5,143 nt of DNA from ANME-2 cluster archaeon (GTDB taxonomy: Archaea > Halobacteriota > Methanosarcinia > Methanosarcinales > Methanogasteraceae), in contig PIXW01000047.1 in assembly GCA_003601535.1 (NCBI GenBank), positions 1-5,143 of the forward strand, in the 5' to 3' direction. The notes under the pieces were generated by a model. The model did not search any database, was not told where the DNA came from, and saw only the letters and a list, made by a program, of their open reading frames with translations. Each line of letters opens with the position of its first letter. Within the stretch, counting starts at the first letter, position 1. The position numbers were made by a program, and so were the translations under genes. Positions 1-5,139 of the stretch are shown here, in pieces.

Positions 1-72
1 CCCATCATAACCACTCCTAATCGCCCGCATCGCCAGCCCAGACGTTGCGCCACGTACCATCGCCGCAGGCAT
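1..72 (-). CDS. Possible N-terminal fragment of a divergent unidentified gene, cut by the window edge
   Basis: On the minus strand an ATG at 72 opens a frame that stays open to the edge of the window (24 codons). The peptide begins MPAAMVRGATSGL and continues with an alanine-, glycine- and arginine-containing stretch. An AGGA element (83-80 on the minus strand) lies 7 bases before the ATG, a reasonable ribosome binding site. The A/T-rich block at 105-116 is placed so that a minus-strand TATA box there would give a leader of about 11 bases. The plus-strand frames over this stretch are broken by stops or have poor composition. I do not recognise the product and 24 codons are too few to assign a family. 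A second ATG at codon 5 could be the true start. Confidence 0.35.
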   Translation of the reverse strand, partial: MPAAMVRGATSGLAMRAIRSGYDG

Positions 73-104
73 GTTTTAGTCCTGGGGTTATGAAAGAGTT
101 GCAC

Positions 105-116
105 AAATATGTTTAT
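105..116 (+). promoter_or_regulatory. TATA-like element before rnhB, possibly shared with a divergent gene
   Basis: The A/T-rich block AAATATGTTTAT sits in otherwise GC-richer DNA. Its centre lies about 30 bases before the rnhB ATG. With the usual archaeal distance of about 26 bases from TATA box to transcription start, the message would start at about 136-137, leaving almost no leader. That agrees with the absence of any Shine-Dalgarno sequence before the rnhB start. Read on the other strand (ATAAACATATTT) the same block could serve the leftward fragment at 72. Its role is inferred from position and composition only. Confidence 0.45.
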
Positions 117-140
117 CCTCACATCAGATCCTAACCAACC

Positions 141-782
141 ATGAAGATCGCAGGAATCGACGAAGCTGGCAAGGGTCCGGTAATCGGACCGATGTGTGTT
201 GCAGGCGTGCTGGTTGAGGAAGATAATCTTCACCTGATTGAAGAACTTGGTTTAAAAGACTCCAAAAAATTGACTCCAAAAAAACGTGAATTTTTTGACG
301 TAAAAATCAAGGAAAGAGCGGATGGGTGGTTTGTACTGGAGGTGAGCGCGCATCAGATCGATGAACTGCGTACAGTCATGACGATGAACGAGATCATGGT
401 TCGATGCTATGCAAGGGTACTTGAAAACCTGAGACCGGAATATGCGTTTCTGGATGCTGCAGATGTCAATGAAGAACGTTTCGGCAGAAACGTGCAGAAC
501 GGCTGCGAATATCAGGTCAGGGTCACTGCGCGGCATAAAGCCGATGAAACATACCGGATCGTTGCTGCGGCGTCCATCATCGCGAAGGTTCACAGGGATC
601 GTGCAGTTGAGCTGCTGCGAAGAGAGGTTGGCGACTTTGGCAGCGGGTACCCGTCCGACCCCAAAACCATACGATTTCTACAGGAATGGTTCCGCGAGCA
701 CAGGAGTTTTCCGGAATGTGTGCGGCATTCATGGAAGACCGCAAGAAATGTAATCGCATCTGCAGTGCAAACAACATTGTGA
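141..782 (+). CDS. rnhB: Ribonuclease HII, archaeal type
   Basis: This 213-residue protein is a full-length archaeal RNase HII, an endonuclease that cuts the RNA strand of RNA-DNA hybrids and opens DNA at single embedded ribonucleotides (ribonucleotide excision repair, removal of primer remnants). The N-terminus carries the signature GIDEAGKGPVIGP (5-17). The four metal-binding acidic residues are present: Asp7, Glu8, Asp105 (in FLDAADV) and Asp135 (in RHKADETY), the same numbers as in the characterised Thermococcus kodakarensis enzyme as I remember it. The AASIIAKVHRD helix (143-153) and the SGYPSDP loop (168-174), with the conserved tyrosine at 170 that senses the RNA-DNA junction, are intact. 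The only variation seen is GKG in place of the commoner GRG (10-12). The ATG at 141 is right because the conserved first strand begins at residue 2. No Shine-Dalgarno site precedes it, so a leaderless or nearly leaderless message is likely. Confidence 0.97.
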   Translation: MKIAGIDEAGKGPVIGPMCVAGVLVEEDNLHLIEELGLKDSKKLTPKKREFFDVKIKERADGWFVLEVSAHQIDELRTVMTMNEIMVRCYARVLENLRPEYAFLDAADVNEERFGRNVQNGCEYQVRVTARHKADETYRIVAAASIIAKVHRDRAVELLRREVGDFGSGYPSDPKTIRFLQEWFREHRSFPECVRHSWKTARNVIASAVQTTL

Positions 783-795
783 TCTTTCAGATGGA

Positions 796-805
796 TTTTT
801 ATATG
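796..805 (+). promoter_or_regulatory. TATA-like element before the KaiC/GTPase/roadblock operon
   Basis: TTTTTATATG lies in the 68-base gap between rnhB and the KaiC-like gene. Its centre (about 801) predicts a transcription start near 827 and a leader of about 24 bases carrying the GGGTG ribosome binding site at 838-842. The T-run inside it could also help end rnhB transcription. Both roles are inferred from position and composition. Confidence 0.5.
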
Positions 806-850
806 AAAACATACAACCCCTAAATACGAAAGAAATTGGGTGCAGTCTTT

Positions 851-1543
851 ATGACCTATAATTTTGGTATCTCCAGACTGGATGAACTGATCGGTGACAT
901 CGGAGGCGGTACGAACATCATGGTGATCGGCCCTCCTATGAGCGGAAAGGATGATATTATAAACATTGTTGCATATCATGGGTTGATCGATAACAATGCC
1001 GCTGTGATCGTTTCAACGCGCGAGCCAGGAACCAATGTGCTCGAATGGTTCGGACACCATGATACCAACATCCCGATGGATCATATCGGGATTGTGGACT
1101 GTGTTACGCGCACTCTCGGGTTTGGCGCACCCGATACCGAGAATATCAAGATGGCGTCGAGCCCTGTTGATCTCACAGGCATCGGCGTCAAGATCAGTCA
1201 GTTCTTTGAGCACTTCTGGATGGATCTACAACTGCGGAAAACGAGGCTGTGTATCAATTCGCTCTCAACGATTCTGATGTACTCGAATCTGCCGACAGTG
1301 TTCCGGTTTTTGCATGTCTTCACAGGACGCATCAAAGCAGCGAACGCGCTTGGTGTATACGTGATCGAGGACGGGATGCACGATGATAAGACCATTGTGA
1401 CACTTAAGCAGTTATTCGATGGCATGATTGAGATCAGGGAAGGGGAGGCTGGTTATCAGATCCGAGCTGTTGGGCTTACACCAAAACCAACACCATGGTT
1501 TGATTACGAAATTGATGGTGTAAATATTATACTACGGGGTTAG
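851..1543 (+). CDS. KaiC/RadA-like RecA-fold ATPase with altered Walker A and B motifs
   Basis: This is a single-domain KaiC-like (RAD55-type) protein of 230 residues. It begins with the family's opening FGISRLDELIG (5-15), followed by a P-loop GPPMSGKD (27-34). Here Asp34 replaces the Ser/Thr that normally holds the magnesium ion. The Walker B strand reads RLCINSLSTILMYSN (132-146), with Asn136 where the family normally has Asp, as in 'IDSLST'. The following RFLHVFTGRIKAANALG (152-168) is typical of the family. No DNA-binding domain, membrane segment or second KaiC domain is visible. I chose the ATG at 851 because GGGTG (838-842) lies 8 bases before it and the conserved region starts there; an upstream TTG at 836 in the same frame overlaps that site. 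It is the first gene of the operon and ends 5 bases before the KaiC-GTPase fusion. KaiC-like ATPases have been proposed as signalling hubs in archaea. The exact function here is unknown, and ATP hydrolysis is uncertain. Confidence 0.85.
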   Translation: MTYNFGISRLDELIGDIGGGTNIMVIGPPMSGKDDIINIVAYHGLIDNNAAVIVSTREPGTNVLEWFGHHDTNIPMDHIGIVDCVTRTLGFGAPDTENIKMASSPVDLTGIGVKISQFFEHFWMDLQLRKTRLCINSLSTILMYSNLPTVFRFLHVFTGRIKAANALGVYVIEDGMHDDKTIVTLKQLFDGMIEIREGEAGYQIRAVGLTPKPTPWFDYEIDGVNIILRG

Positions 1544-1548
1544 TGAAT

Positions 1549-2721
1549 ATGATAGAGACAGGAATACCTAAACTGGACGATTATCTACTCGGAGGTATCC
1601 CGGAAGGAAAATCGTTGGTATATTATATATATCCTGGGGTTGAGGGTAATGTATTCGGGATGCAGACGATGTACCATACCGTATCAAACGGAAGATACGG
1701 GGTTTATGTCGCATCCAGCACCGATCCACGGATGATCAGGGAGCAATTCGACGAGTTCGGATGGAATACCGATGAATGCGGGGATCGGTTCATCATCGTG
1801 GACGCGTTTTCCGGATTGATCGGTGCGGATTCGCGTGAACGGTATGTTGTATCCGATCCTGAGGATGTTAACGATTTGACTCAGTGCATCAAACAGGCGA
1901 TGGAGGATCTGGATGGACCTGGCGTTGTTGTGTTTGAATCGCTTTCGACGATTATGGATCTGTGCGGGGAGTCTGAAACGCTCGATGCAATAGAGGAGTG
2001 GAACCAGTATGCGATGCTGTATGATCACGCGATGGTTTATAATTTTACAGCATGGCCATATTCAGAGGATACTTTGTTGCATATAAAAGAAGATATCTGT
2101 AATTCTGCTATTTCTGTTGGTGGAATTTCGGAGAGAGTTATTTTTGGGCAGTATTTTGGCATATTGAAGGCAGACTGGATGGATGTACCCAGAAAGTGTG
2201 TGCTATTCAAGATTGTGAGGCCGGGCGGCATACGTGTGTACATTCCAAAGATACTCGTTACAGGACCGTTCAATGCTGGCAAATCAACGTTCGTGCATGC
2301 GCTATCGAACAGAGCAGTATCTGTGGATCGACTTGGCACGACCATCGCACTCGATCACGGGCATATCGATTACAGAGGATTTACTGCTGATATATTTGGA
2401 ACACCTGGGCAGGAACGGTTCGATCCGATCGTAAAACTGCTCAGCGGAGAGGCGATGGGCGTCTTTCTTGTTCTTGATTCGACAAACGCCGCTGATTTCG
2501 TACGCGGTAAGCGAATGCTGGAGATTACGATGTCGTTTGGTCTGCCGATTGTGATCATTGCGAACAAGCAGGACCTGCAGGGCGCGCTTACACCGGAAGA
2601 GATCAGGAAAAAACTCAGCATGCCAACGAATGTGCCGATTATGCCTGCGATTGCAACCAATCGTGATGGTGTCTTCGAGGCATTCGAAACGCTGGTCGAT
2701 ATGGTGATGGAGGTGGACTGA
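1549..2721 (+). CDS. Fusion of a degenerate KaiC-like domain with an MglA/CvnD-type small GTPase
   Basis: This 390-residue protein has two domains. Residues 1 to about 230 keep the KaiC-like plan: opening TGIPKLDDYLLGGIPEG (4-20) and a VVVFESLSTIMDL strand (126-138). The P-loop position, however, reads YPGVEGNVF (28-36) without the GKT, and Glu130 stands where the Walker B Asp belongs, so this domain probably does not bind ATP. Residues about 232-390 form a complete small GTPase: G1 GPFNAGKS (239-246), switch-I threonines in TTIALDHG (264-271), G3 DIFGTPGQERF (281-291), G4 NKQD (339-342) and a G5-like AIATNRDG (367-374). The FGTPGQERF form is typical of the SR-beta/MglA-like COG2229 group, which includes Streptomyces CvnD. 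The ATG at 1549 is preferred, with GGGGT (1536-1540) 8 bases ahead; a GTG at 1543 is the alternative. It lies between a second KaiC-like gene and a roadblock gene, the usual GTPase partner. No transmembrane segment is seen, so it is presumably cytoplasmic. Confidence 0.87.
   Translation: MIETGIPKLDDYLLGGIPEGKSLVYYIYPGVEGNVFGMQTMYHTVSNGRYGVYVASSTDPRMIREQFDEFGWNTDECGDRFIIVDAFSGLIGADSRERYVVSDPEDVNDLTQCIKQAMEDLDGPGVVVFESLSTIMDLCGESETLDAIEEWNQYAMLYDHAMVYNFTAWPYSEDTLLHIKEDICNSAISVGGISERVIFGQYFGILKADWMDVPRKCVLFKIVRPGGIRVYIPKILVTGPFNAGKSTFVHALSNRAVSVDRLGTTIALDHGHIDYRGFTADIFGTPGQERFDPIVKLLSGEAMGVFLVLDSTNAADFVRGKRMLEITMSFGLPIVIIANKQDLQGALTPEEIRKKLSMPTNVPIMPAIATNRDGVFEAFETLVDMVMEVD
2709..2715 (+). promoter_or_regulatory. 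Strong Shine-Dalgarno site for the roadblock gene
   Basis: GGAGGTG, a near-perfect match to the archaeal 16S rRNA tail, lies inside the last codons of the GTPase gene, 7 bases before the roadblock ATG at 2723. The gap between stop and start is a single base. It is the strongest ribosome binding site in the operon, suggesting that the roadblock protein is made at a high rate, perhaps above the GTPase (inference). Confidence 0.8.
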
Positions 2722-2722
2722 A

Positions 2723-3085
2723 ATGTCGACATCAGAGATGCTTGGGAAAGTTCTCTCAGATCTTGGAAAGATCGGCGAGATTGAAGCGAGTGCGATAGCA
2801 ACGAGGGATGGTCTTCTCATGAATGCGGATATGCATGTGAAAGGAGATCCTGAGACCTTTGTTGCGATGTCGGCAACGATGCTGGGCGCAGCAGAGACTG
2901 CCACATCCGAACTGAATAAGGGCATACCGAACCGGGTGATCGTGGAGACCGACGATGGGAAACTGGTGTGCATGGGCGCCGGACCGAAGGCTCTTGTGGT
3001 GGTTCTGACCGCGCCAGAGGCTGGACTTGGTCTGATTCTCGTTGAATTGACAAAAGCAGCAGAAAAGATCAAGAAACTGATATGA
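2723..3085 (+). CDS. Roadblock/LC7 domain protein (MglB/CvnB-like)
   Basis: The whole 120-residue protein is one roadblock/LC7 domain, the usual length for stand-alone prokaryotic members. Visible landmarks are the first helix LGKVLSDLGKIGEI (7-20), the strand and turn AIATRDGLLMN (24-34), the central helix containing MLGAAETATSELNKG (53-67), the hairpin RVIVETDDGKLVCMGAG (71-87), the strand ALVVVLT (90-96) and the closing GLGLILVELTKAAEKI (101-116). Roadblock proteins dimerise and sit on small Ras-like GTPases. MglB acts as the GTPase-activating partner of MglA, and CvnB accompanies CvnD in Streptomyces. The gene starts one base after the GTPase gene and overlaps the next gene by 4 bases. 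From this context I infer that it binds the GTPase domain encoded just upstream; whether it activates, recruits or senses cannot be told from sequence. The closing motif has GLGLI where many family members have NLGLI. Confidence 0.92.
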   Translation: MSTSEMLGKVLSDLGKIGEIEASAIATRDGLLMNADMHVKGDPETFVAMSATMLGAAETATSELNKGIPNRVIVETDDGKLVCMGAGPKALVVVLTAPEAGLGLILVELTKAAEKIKKLI

Positions 3086-3291
3086 AACCTGTGATCAACA
3101 TCGGGAAGAGTGGAGTTACCGATCAGGTAATAAACGAGATCAGAGAGCAGATGAAGGGAAAAAACACAATCAAGATACGAATTCTGCGAAATGCTCCAGC
3201 GAGCGCGGCTGAGATTGCAGGGGAGGTTGCATCAAGAACTGGTTTCGAATTGGCAGAAGTGCGTGGGCGCACCGCTATACTCAGACGATGA
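3082..3291 (+). CDS. YhbY/CRM-domain RNA-binding protein, short form
   Basis: The 69-residue product matches the YhbY/CRM fold (COG1534), small proteins that bind structured RNA. In bacteria YhbY associates with pre-50S ribosomal particles. The hallmark GxxG loop is present as NIGKSG (6-11), followed by VTDQVINEIREQM (12-24), the strand IKIRIL (30-35), the helix AAEIAGEVASRTG (42-54) and the final strands ELAEVRGRTAILRR (56-69). It lacks the roughly 10-15 residue N-terminal helix that most archaeal members carry before the 'INIGK' strand. The frame upstream is open back to a TGA at 3043, but it has no ATG, GTG or TTG, so 3082 is the only conventional start. That ATG overlaps the roadblock stop as ATGA, pointing to translation by re-initiation; I see no clear ribosome binding site. 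Its 3' end overlaps the oppositely oriented glycosylase gene by 11 bases. Co-transcription with the signalling genes may be incidental. Confidence 0.85.
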   Translation: MKPVINIGKSGVTDQVINEIREQMKGKNTIKIRILRNAPASAAEIAGEVASRTGFELAEVRGRTAILRR

Positions 3292-3889
3292 TACACTCAT
3301 CGCATCGTTTCTTTGTACAGTACTGCTTTGCGTACGCAACGATCAGCGCGTGGAACTCCTGATATAATGACACATCCCCTGGCAGCGAGTCCTCGAAATA
3401 TCGTTGCAGTGTTTCATATCCGCCAGTTATGCCAAGACACTCACAGATTCTCTTTGTGTAGGCATCGATCACGAATACAGGTTTATGCGCAGCATACAGA
3501 ATGATGCTGTCCGCAGTTTCAGGTCCGACCCCTTTTTGTGATAATAATTCCTTTCTGAGTTCATCAACCGGTCTTTCAAGGATTTTGGATACCCCATTTC
3601 GAGAGAAATACTGCGACAATAATTGCAGCCGCTCTCTCTTCTGCCTGTAAAATCCTGTGCACCTGATACATTCCTCGACTGTACCCTTATCAGCGTCTGC
3701 AAGAGCATCTGGCGTCAGCAGCGATTGCGCCTTCAGATTCTCGATTGCCTGCTCAACACTCTCCCATCGGGTCTGCTGGGTCAGAAGAGCGCCCACAATG
3801 ACCTCGAACTCGGTTTCGGCGGGCCACCAGTGCTGGGGTCCGAATTTGTCCAGCAGCTGGTGGTACAATTCGAGCAGGTGACCAGGCAT
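3281..3889 (-). CDS. Endonuclease III-like DNA glycosylase, MagIII/COG2231 type, with incomplete iron-sulfur cysteines
   Basis: This 202-residue protein belongs to the helix-hairpin-helix (HhH-GPD) base-excision glycosylases. The family pattern WWPAETEFEVIVGALLTQQTRW (21-42), the hairpin QKGVGPETADSI (118-129) and the catalytic aspartate Asp142 in VIDAYTKRI (140-148) are clear. Glu124 stands where endonuclease III has its Schiff-base lysine, so it is probably a glycosylase without lyase activity. The closest characterised relatives I know are Helicobacter MagIII (3-methyladenine glycosylase) and related archaeal/Thermotoga Mpg enzymes, so removal of alkylated purines is likely. The C-terminus has only three cysteines (Cys191, Cys196, Cys199, spaced x4 and x2), not the classical C-x6-C-x2-C-x5-C set. 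The ATG at 3889 fits the start of homology. The frame stays open to 4027, but the extra 46 residues are cysteine- and arginine-rich and look non-coding. The region upstream has a weak TATA-like GTTTATCC on the minus strand near 3915-3924. Confidence 0.87.
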   Translation of the reverse strand: MPGHLLELYHQLLDKFGPQHWWPAETEFEVIVGALLTQQTRWESVEQAIENLKAQSLLTPDALADADKGTVEECIRCTGFYRQKRERLQLLSQYFSRNGVSKILERPVDELRKELLSQKGVGPETADSIILYAAHKPVFVIDAYTKRICECLGITGGYETLQRYFEDSLPGDVSLYQEFHALIVAYAKQYCTKKRCDECIIV

Positions 3890-4053
3890 ACTATCTCGAT
3901 TCTGGTGTGCTACTGGATAAACGTTATCATGAATGAATCGGCAATCACGCCTTTGCGCGAGTCTTCCGATCCACGAGCTGCCGTGATTGTCCACACGCCT
4001 GCAGATGCAATCGCAATCGGTATCCAATGAACCATTCCGATTCTATGCATCTT
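3890..4053. other. 164-base gap between the two leftward genes
   Basis: This stretch separates the stop of the AAA+ ATPase gene (4054) from the start of the glycosylase gene (3889). It holds a small inverted repeat GATAA-ACG-TTATC (3916-3928), a weak minus-strand TATA-like sequence overlapping that repeat, and a short plus-strand reading frame (3929-4030) listed separately. I see no tRNA-like or other recognisable RNA fold. The gap suggests the two leftward genes are transcribed separately. Confidence 0.5.
3929..4030 (+). CDS. Unidentified short reading frame (33 residues), possible microprotein or gene remnant
   Basis: In the gap between the two leftward genes, a plus-strand frame runs from an ATG at 3929 to a TGA at 4028-4030. 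Its product contains SDPRAAVIVHTPADAIAIGI (14-33 less the last residue), a hydrophobic strand-loop-strand pattern with ordinary amino-acid balance. Its codons (GAT, GCA, ATC, GAG) resemble those of the real genes nearby. The opposite strand over the same bases gives a cysteine- and arginine-rich sequence that looks like an antisense shadow, which favours plus-strand coding. There is no convincing ribosome binding site or own promoter, and I recognise no family. It may be the tail of a decayed gene, a true small protein or chance. Confidence 0.25.
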   Translation: MNESAITPLRESSDPRAAVIVHTPADAIAIGIQ

Positions 4054-5121
4054 CTATTCACCCCTGCGCAATATTTCTCGTATCGCAAGTAGGTCCAGCC
4101 TCGACTGCGGCTTTATGATGCCGTTTGCCGGATCAGCAAAGAGAATATTCTCCTTAATGAGATATGTCAGATCCGGAGTTATTCTCACATATTCATAGCT
4201 GTCATTCTCTGAAAATCGCTTGAGAGTCTTCATGACGTTGTCGTATGTTATTTCGACCTCTTCCTCTTCAAATAAAATCTTCTTGCGCACATCCTTCAGT
4301 ATCCCTATTCTCTGGTCTATCTGCCCTCTTCTTATCCGCAGTACCTCTCTTAATTTTTCTTCTCTCTTTTCATAGTTTATGAGTTCAACCAGACAGACTG
4401 GCTTTCCACCGCAGTACTCCCACGCCATCCTCTTCTCATCAGCAGTAAAATCATGCTTCTCCAGGAACGCGGCGGCGGTCTCGCGATCAAAATCATCCAC
4501 CAGCAGATATCTGCACCTCCCGGAGAGCACCGCTTCGCTGTAAACCTGTTCTATGAAGAGTGAATCAGAAGTGATCACAAAGACGTGTGCCAGATGCAAC
4601 TCCTTTGTGAGTCGCACAAAGAAATTGAATAACTTGTAAATCAAGACCCCATCGATCTTCATATCTCCGATCACCTGTAACTCATCGATGATCATCACCG
4701 GAACACGTTTCGCTGACATTTCAACAAAGAAACGCTCAATATATCTGAACATATCTTTGCTTTTATTCTTCTTATCGAATATCTGTTCAAACAGATTTAT
4801 TGGTATCGGGATTCCGCTGAGTATCTTCAGATCCTTCAGTATCGATGTTGCATACTCACCAACGTTGTTGGTCACACCGCTCTCATCGATCTCAAATAGT
4901 ACATTCAGGAAGTCTTCATAACCTGTGACGAACCGTCCACGCAGGTTGATATAGAATGGTGTATACCCCTCTGGTAGTTGCTCTATCAGGTGGCTAATCA
5001 ATGCGGTCTTTCCAGAATTTATCGGTCCGTAGACGAATGTGATCAGGGATGGTTCGGAATTCAGAATATCCATGAACTCTTTCATCTCCTGTTCTCTATC
5101 GTGAAATTCGATTCTTTTCAT
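4054..5121 (-). CDS. Archaeal AAA+ ATPase (COG1672 / Arch_ATPase family)
   Basis: This 355-residue protein is a STAND/AAA+-like ATPase of the family that is expanded in many archaea. The N-terminal part has the usual opening FHDREQEMKEF (6-16), a Walker A GPINSGKT (32-39), a Walker B VPVMIIDELQ (140-149) with Asp146-Glu147, a sensor-like strand HVFVITSDS (179-187) and GRCRY (201-205), where the family often has 'GR' before the lid. The lid domain follows, with YCGGKP (236-241). Residues after about 280, starting with an acidic run FEEEEVE (284-290), look like a winged-helix-type C-terminal region ending in LLAIREILRR (344-353). No membrane segment is seen. Function is unknown for most members; some accompany mobile elements or nucleases, but none is visible here. 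The ATG at 5121 has GGAGGT on the minus strand 12 bases ahead, slightly far but the only good site. It ends 164 bases before the glycosylase gene. Confidence 0.87.
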   Translation of the reverse strand: MKRIEFHDREQEMKEFMDILNSEPSLITFVYGPINSGKTALISHLIEQLPEGYTPFYINLRGRFVTGYEDFLNVLFEIDESGVTNNVGEYATSILKDLKILSGIPIPINLFEQIFDKKNKSKDMFRYIERFFVEMSAKRVPVMIIDELQVIGDMKIDGVLIYKLFNFFVRLTKELHLAHVFVITSDSLFIEQVYSEAVLSGRCRYLLVDDFDRETAAAFLEKHDFTADEKRMAWEYCGGKPVCLVELINYEKREEKLREVLRIRRGQIDQRIGILKDVRKKILFEEEEVEITYDNVMKTLKRFSENDSYEYVRITPDLTYLIKENILFADPANGIIKPQSRLDLLAIREILRRGE

Positions 5122-5133
5122 GCTCTTCTTTCA

Positions 5134-5139
5134 ACCTCC
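5134..5139 (-). promoter_or_regulatory. Ribosome binding site of the AAA+ ATPase gene
   Basis: Read on the minus strand these bases are GGAGGT, matching the archaeal 16S rRNA tail. The distance to the ATG at 5121 is 12 bases, longer than the 7-8 bases used elsewhere in this window. No alternative start codon lies closer in frame within the visible sequence. The promoter lies beyond the window edge. Confidence 0.55.

Noticed and set aside
11..79. Plus-strand frame at the left edge that could be the tail of an upstream gene
   Set aside because: The best-looking plus frame has an in-frame TAA at 8-10, so it is open for only 22 codons and cannot be a gene tail entering from the left.
836..850. 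TTG start for the KaiC-like gene, adding 5 residues
   Set aside because: The TTG overlaps the GGGTG ribosome binding site that is ideally spaced for the ATG at 851, where family similarity begins.
252..979. Open frames on the minus strand across rnhB and into the KaiC-like gene
   Set aside because: They lie opposite clear coding sequence with all family motifs on the plus strand, and have histidine-, cysteine- and arginine-rich compositions typical of antisense shadows.
1549..2721. Circadian-clock KaiC
   Set aside because: Neither KaiC-like protein here has the duplicated CI/CII layout, and no kaiA or kaiB is present in the window. The similarity is to the broad archaeal KaiC-like/RAD55 group only.
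2302..3072. A 256-codon minus-strand frame across the GTPase and roadblock genes
   Set aside because: Despite its length, the plus strand carries intact G1-G4 motifs and a complete roadblock domain over the same bases. The minus frame shows no recognisable motif, and there is no plausible ribosome binding site.
3284..3330. Terminator hairpin between the convergent genes
   Set aside because: The genes overlap, and I see only short T-runs (around 3306-3314) without a convincing stem.
3890..4027. N-terminal extension of the glycosylase by 46 residues
   Set aside because: Homology begins at the ATG at 3889. The extension is cysteine- and arginine-rich and resembles the antisense of another frame.
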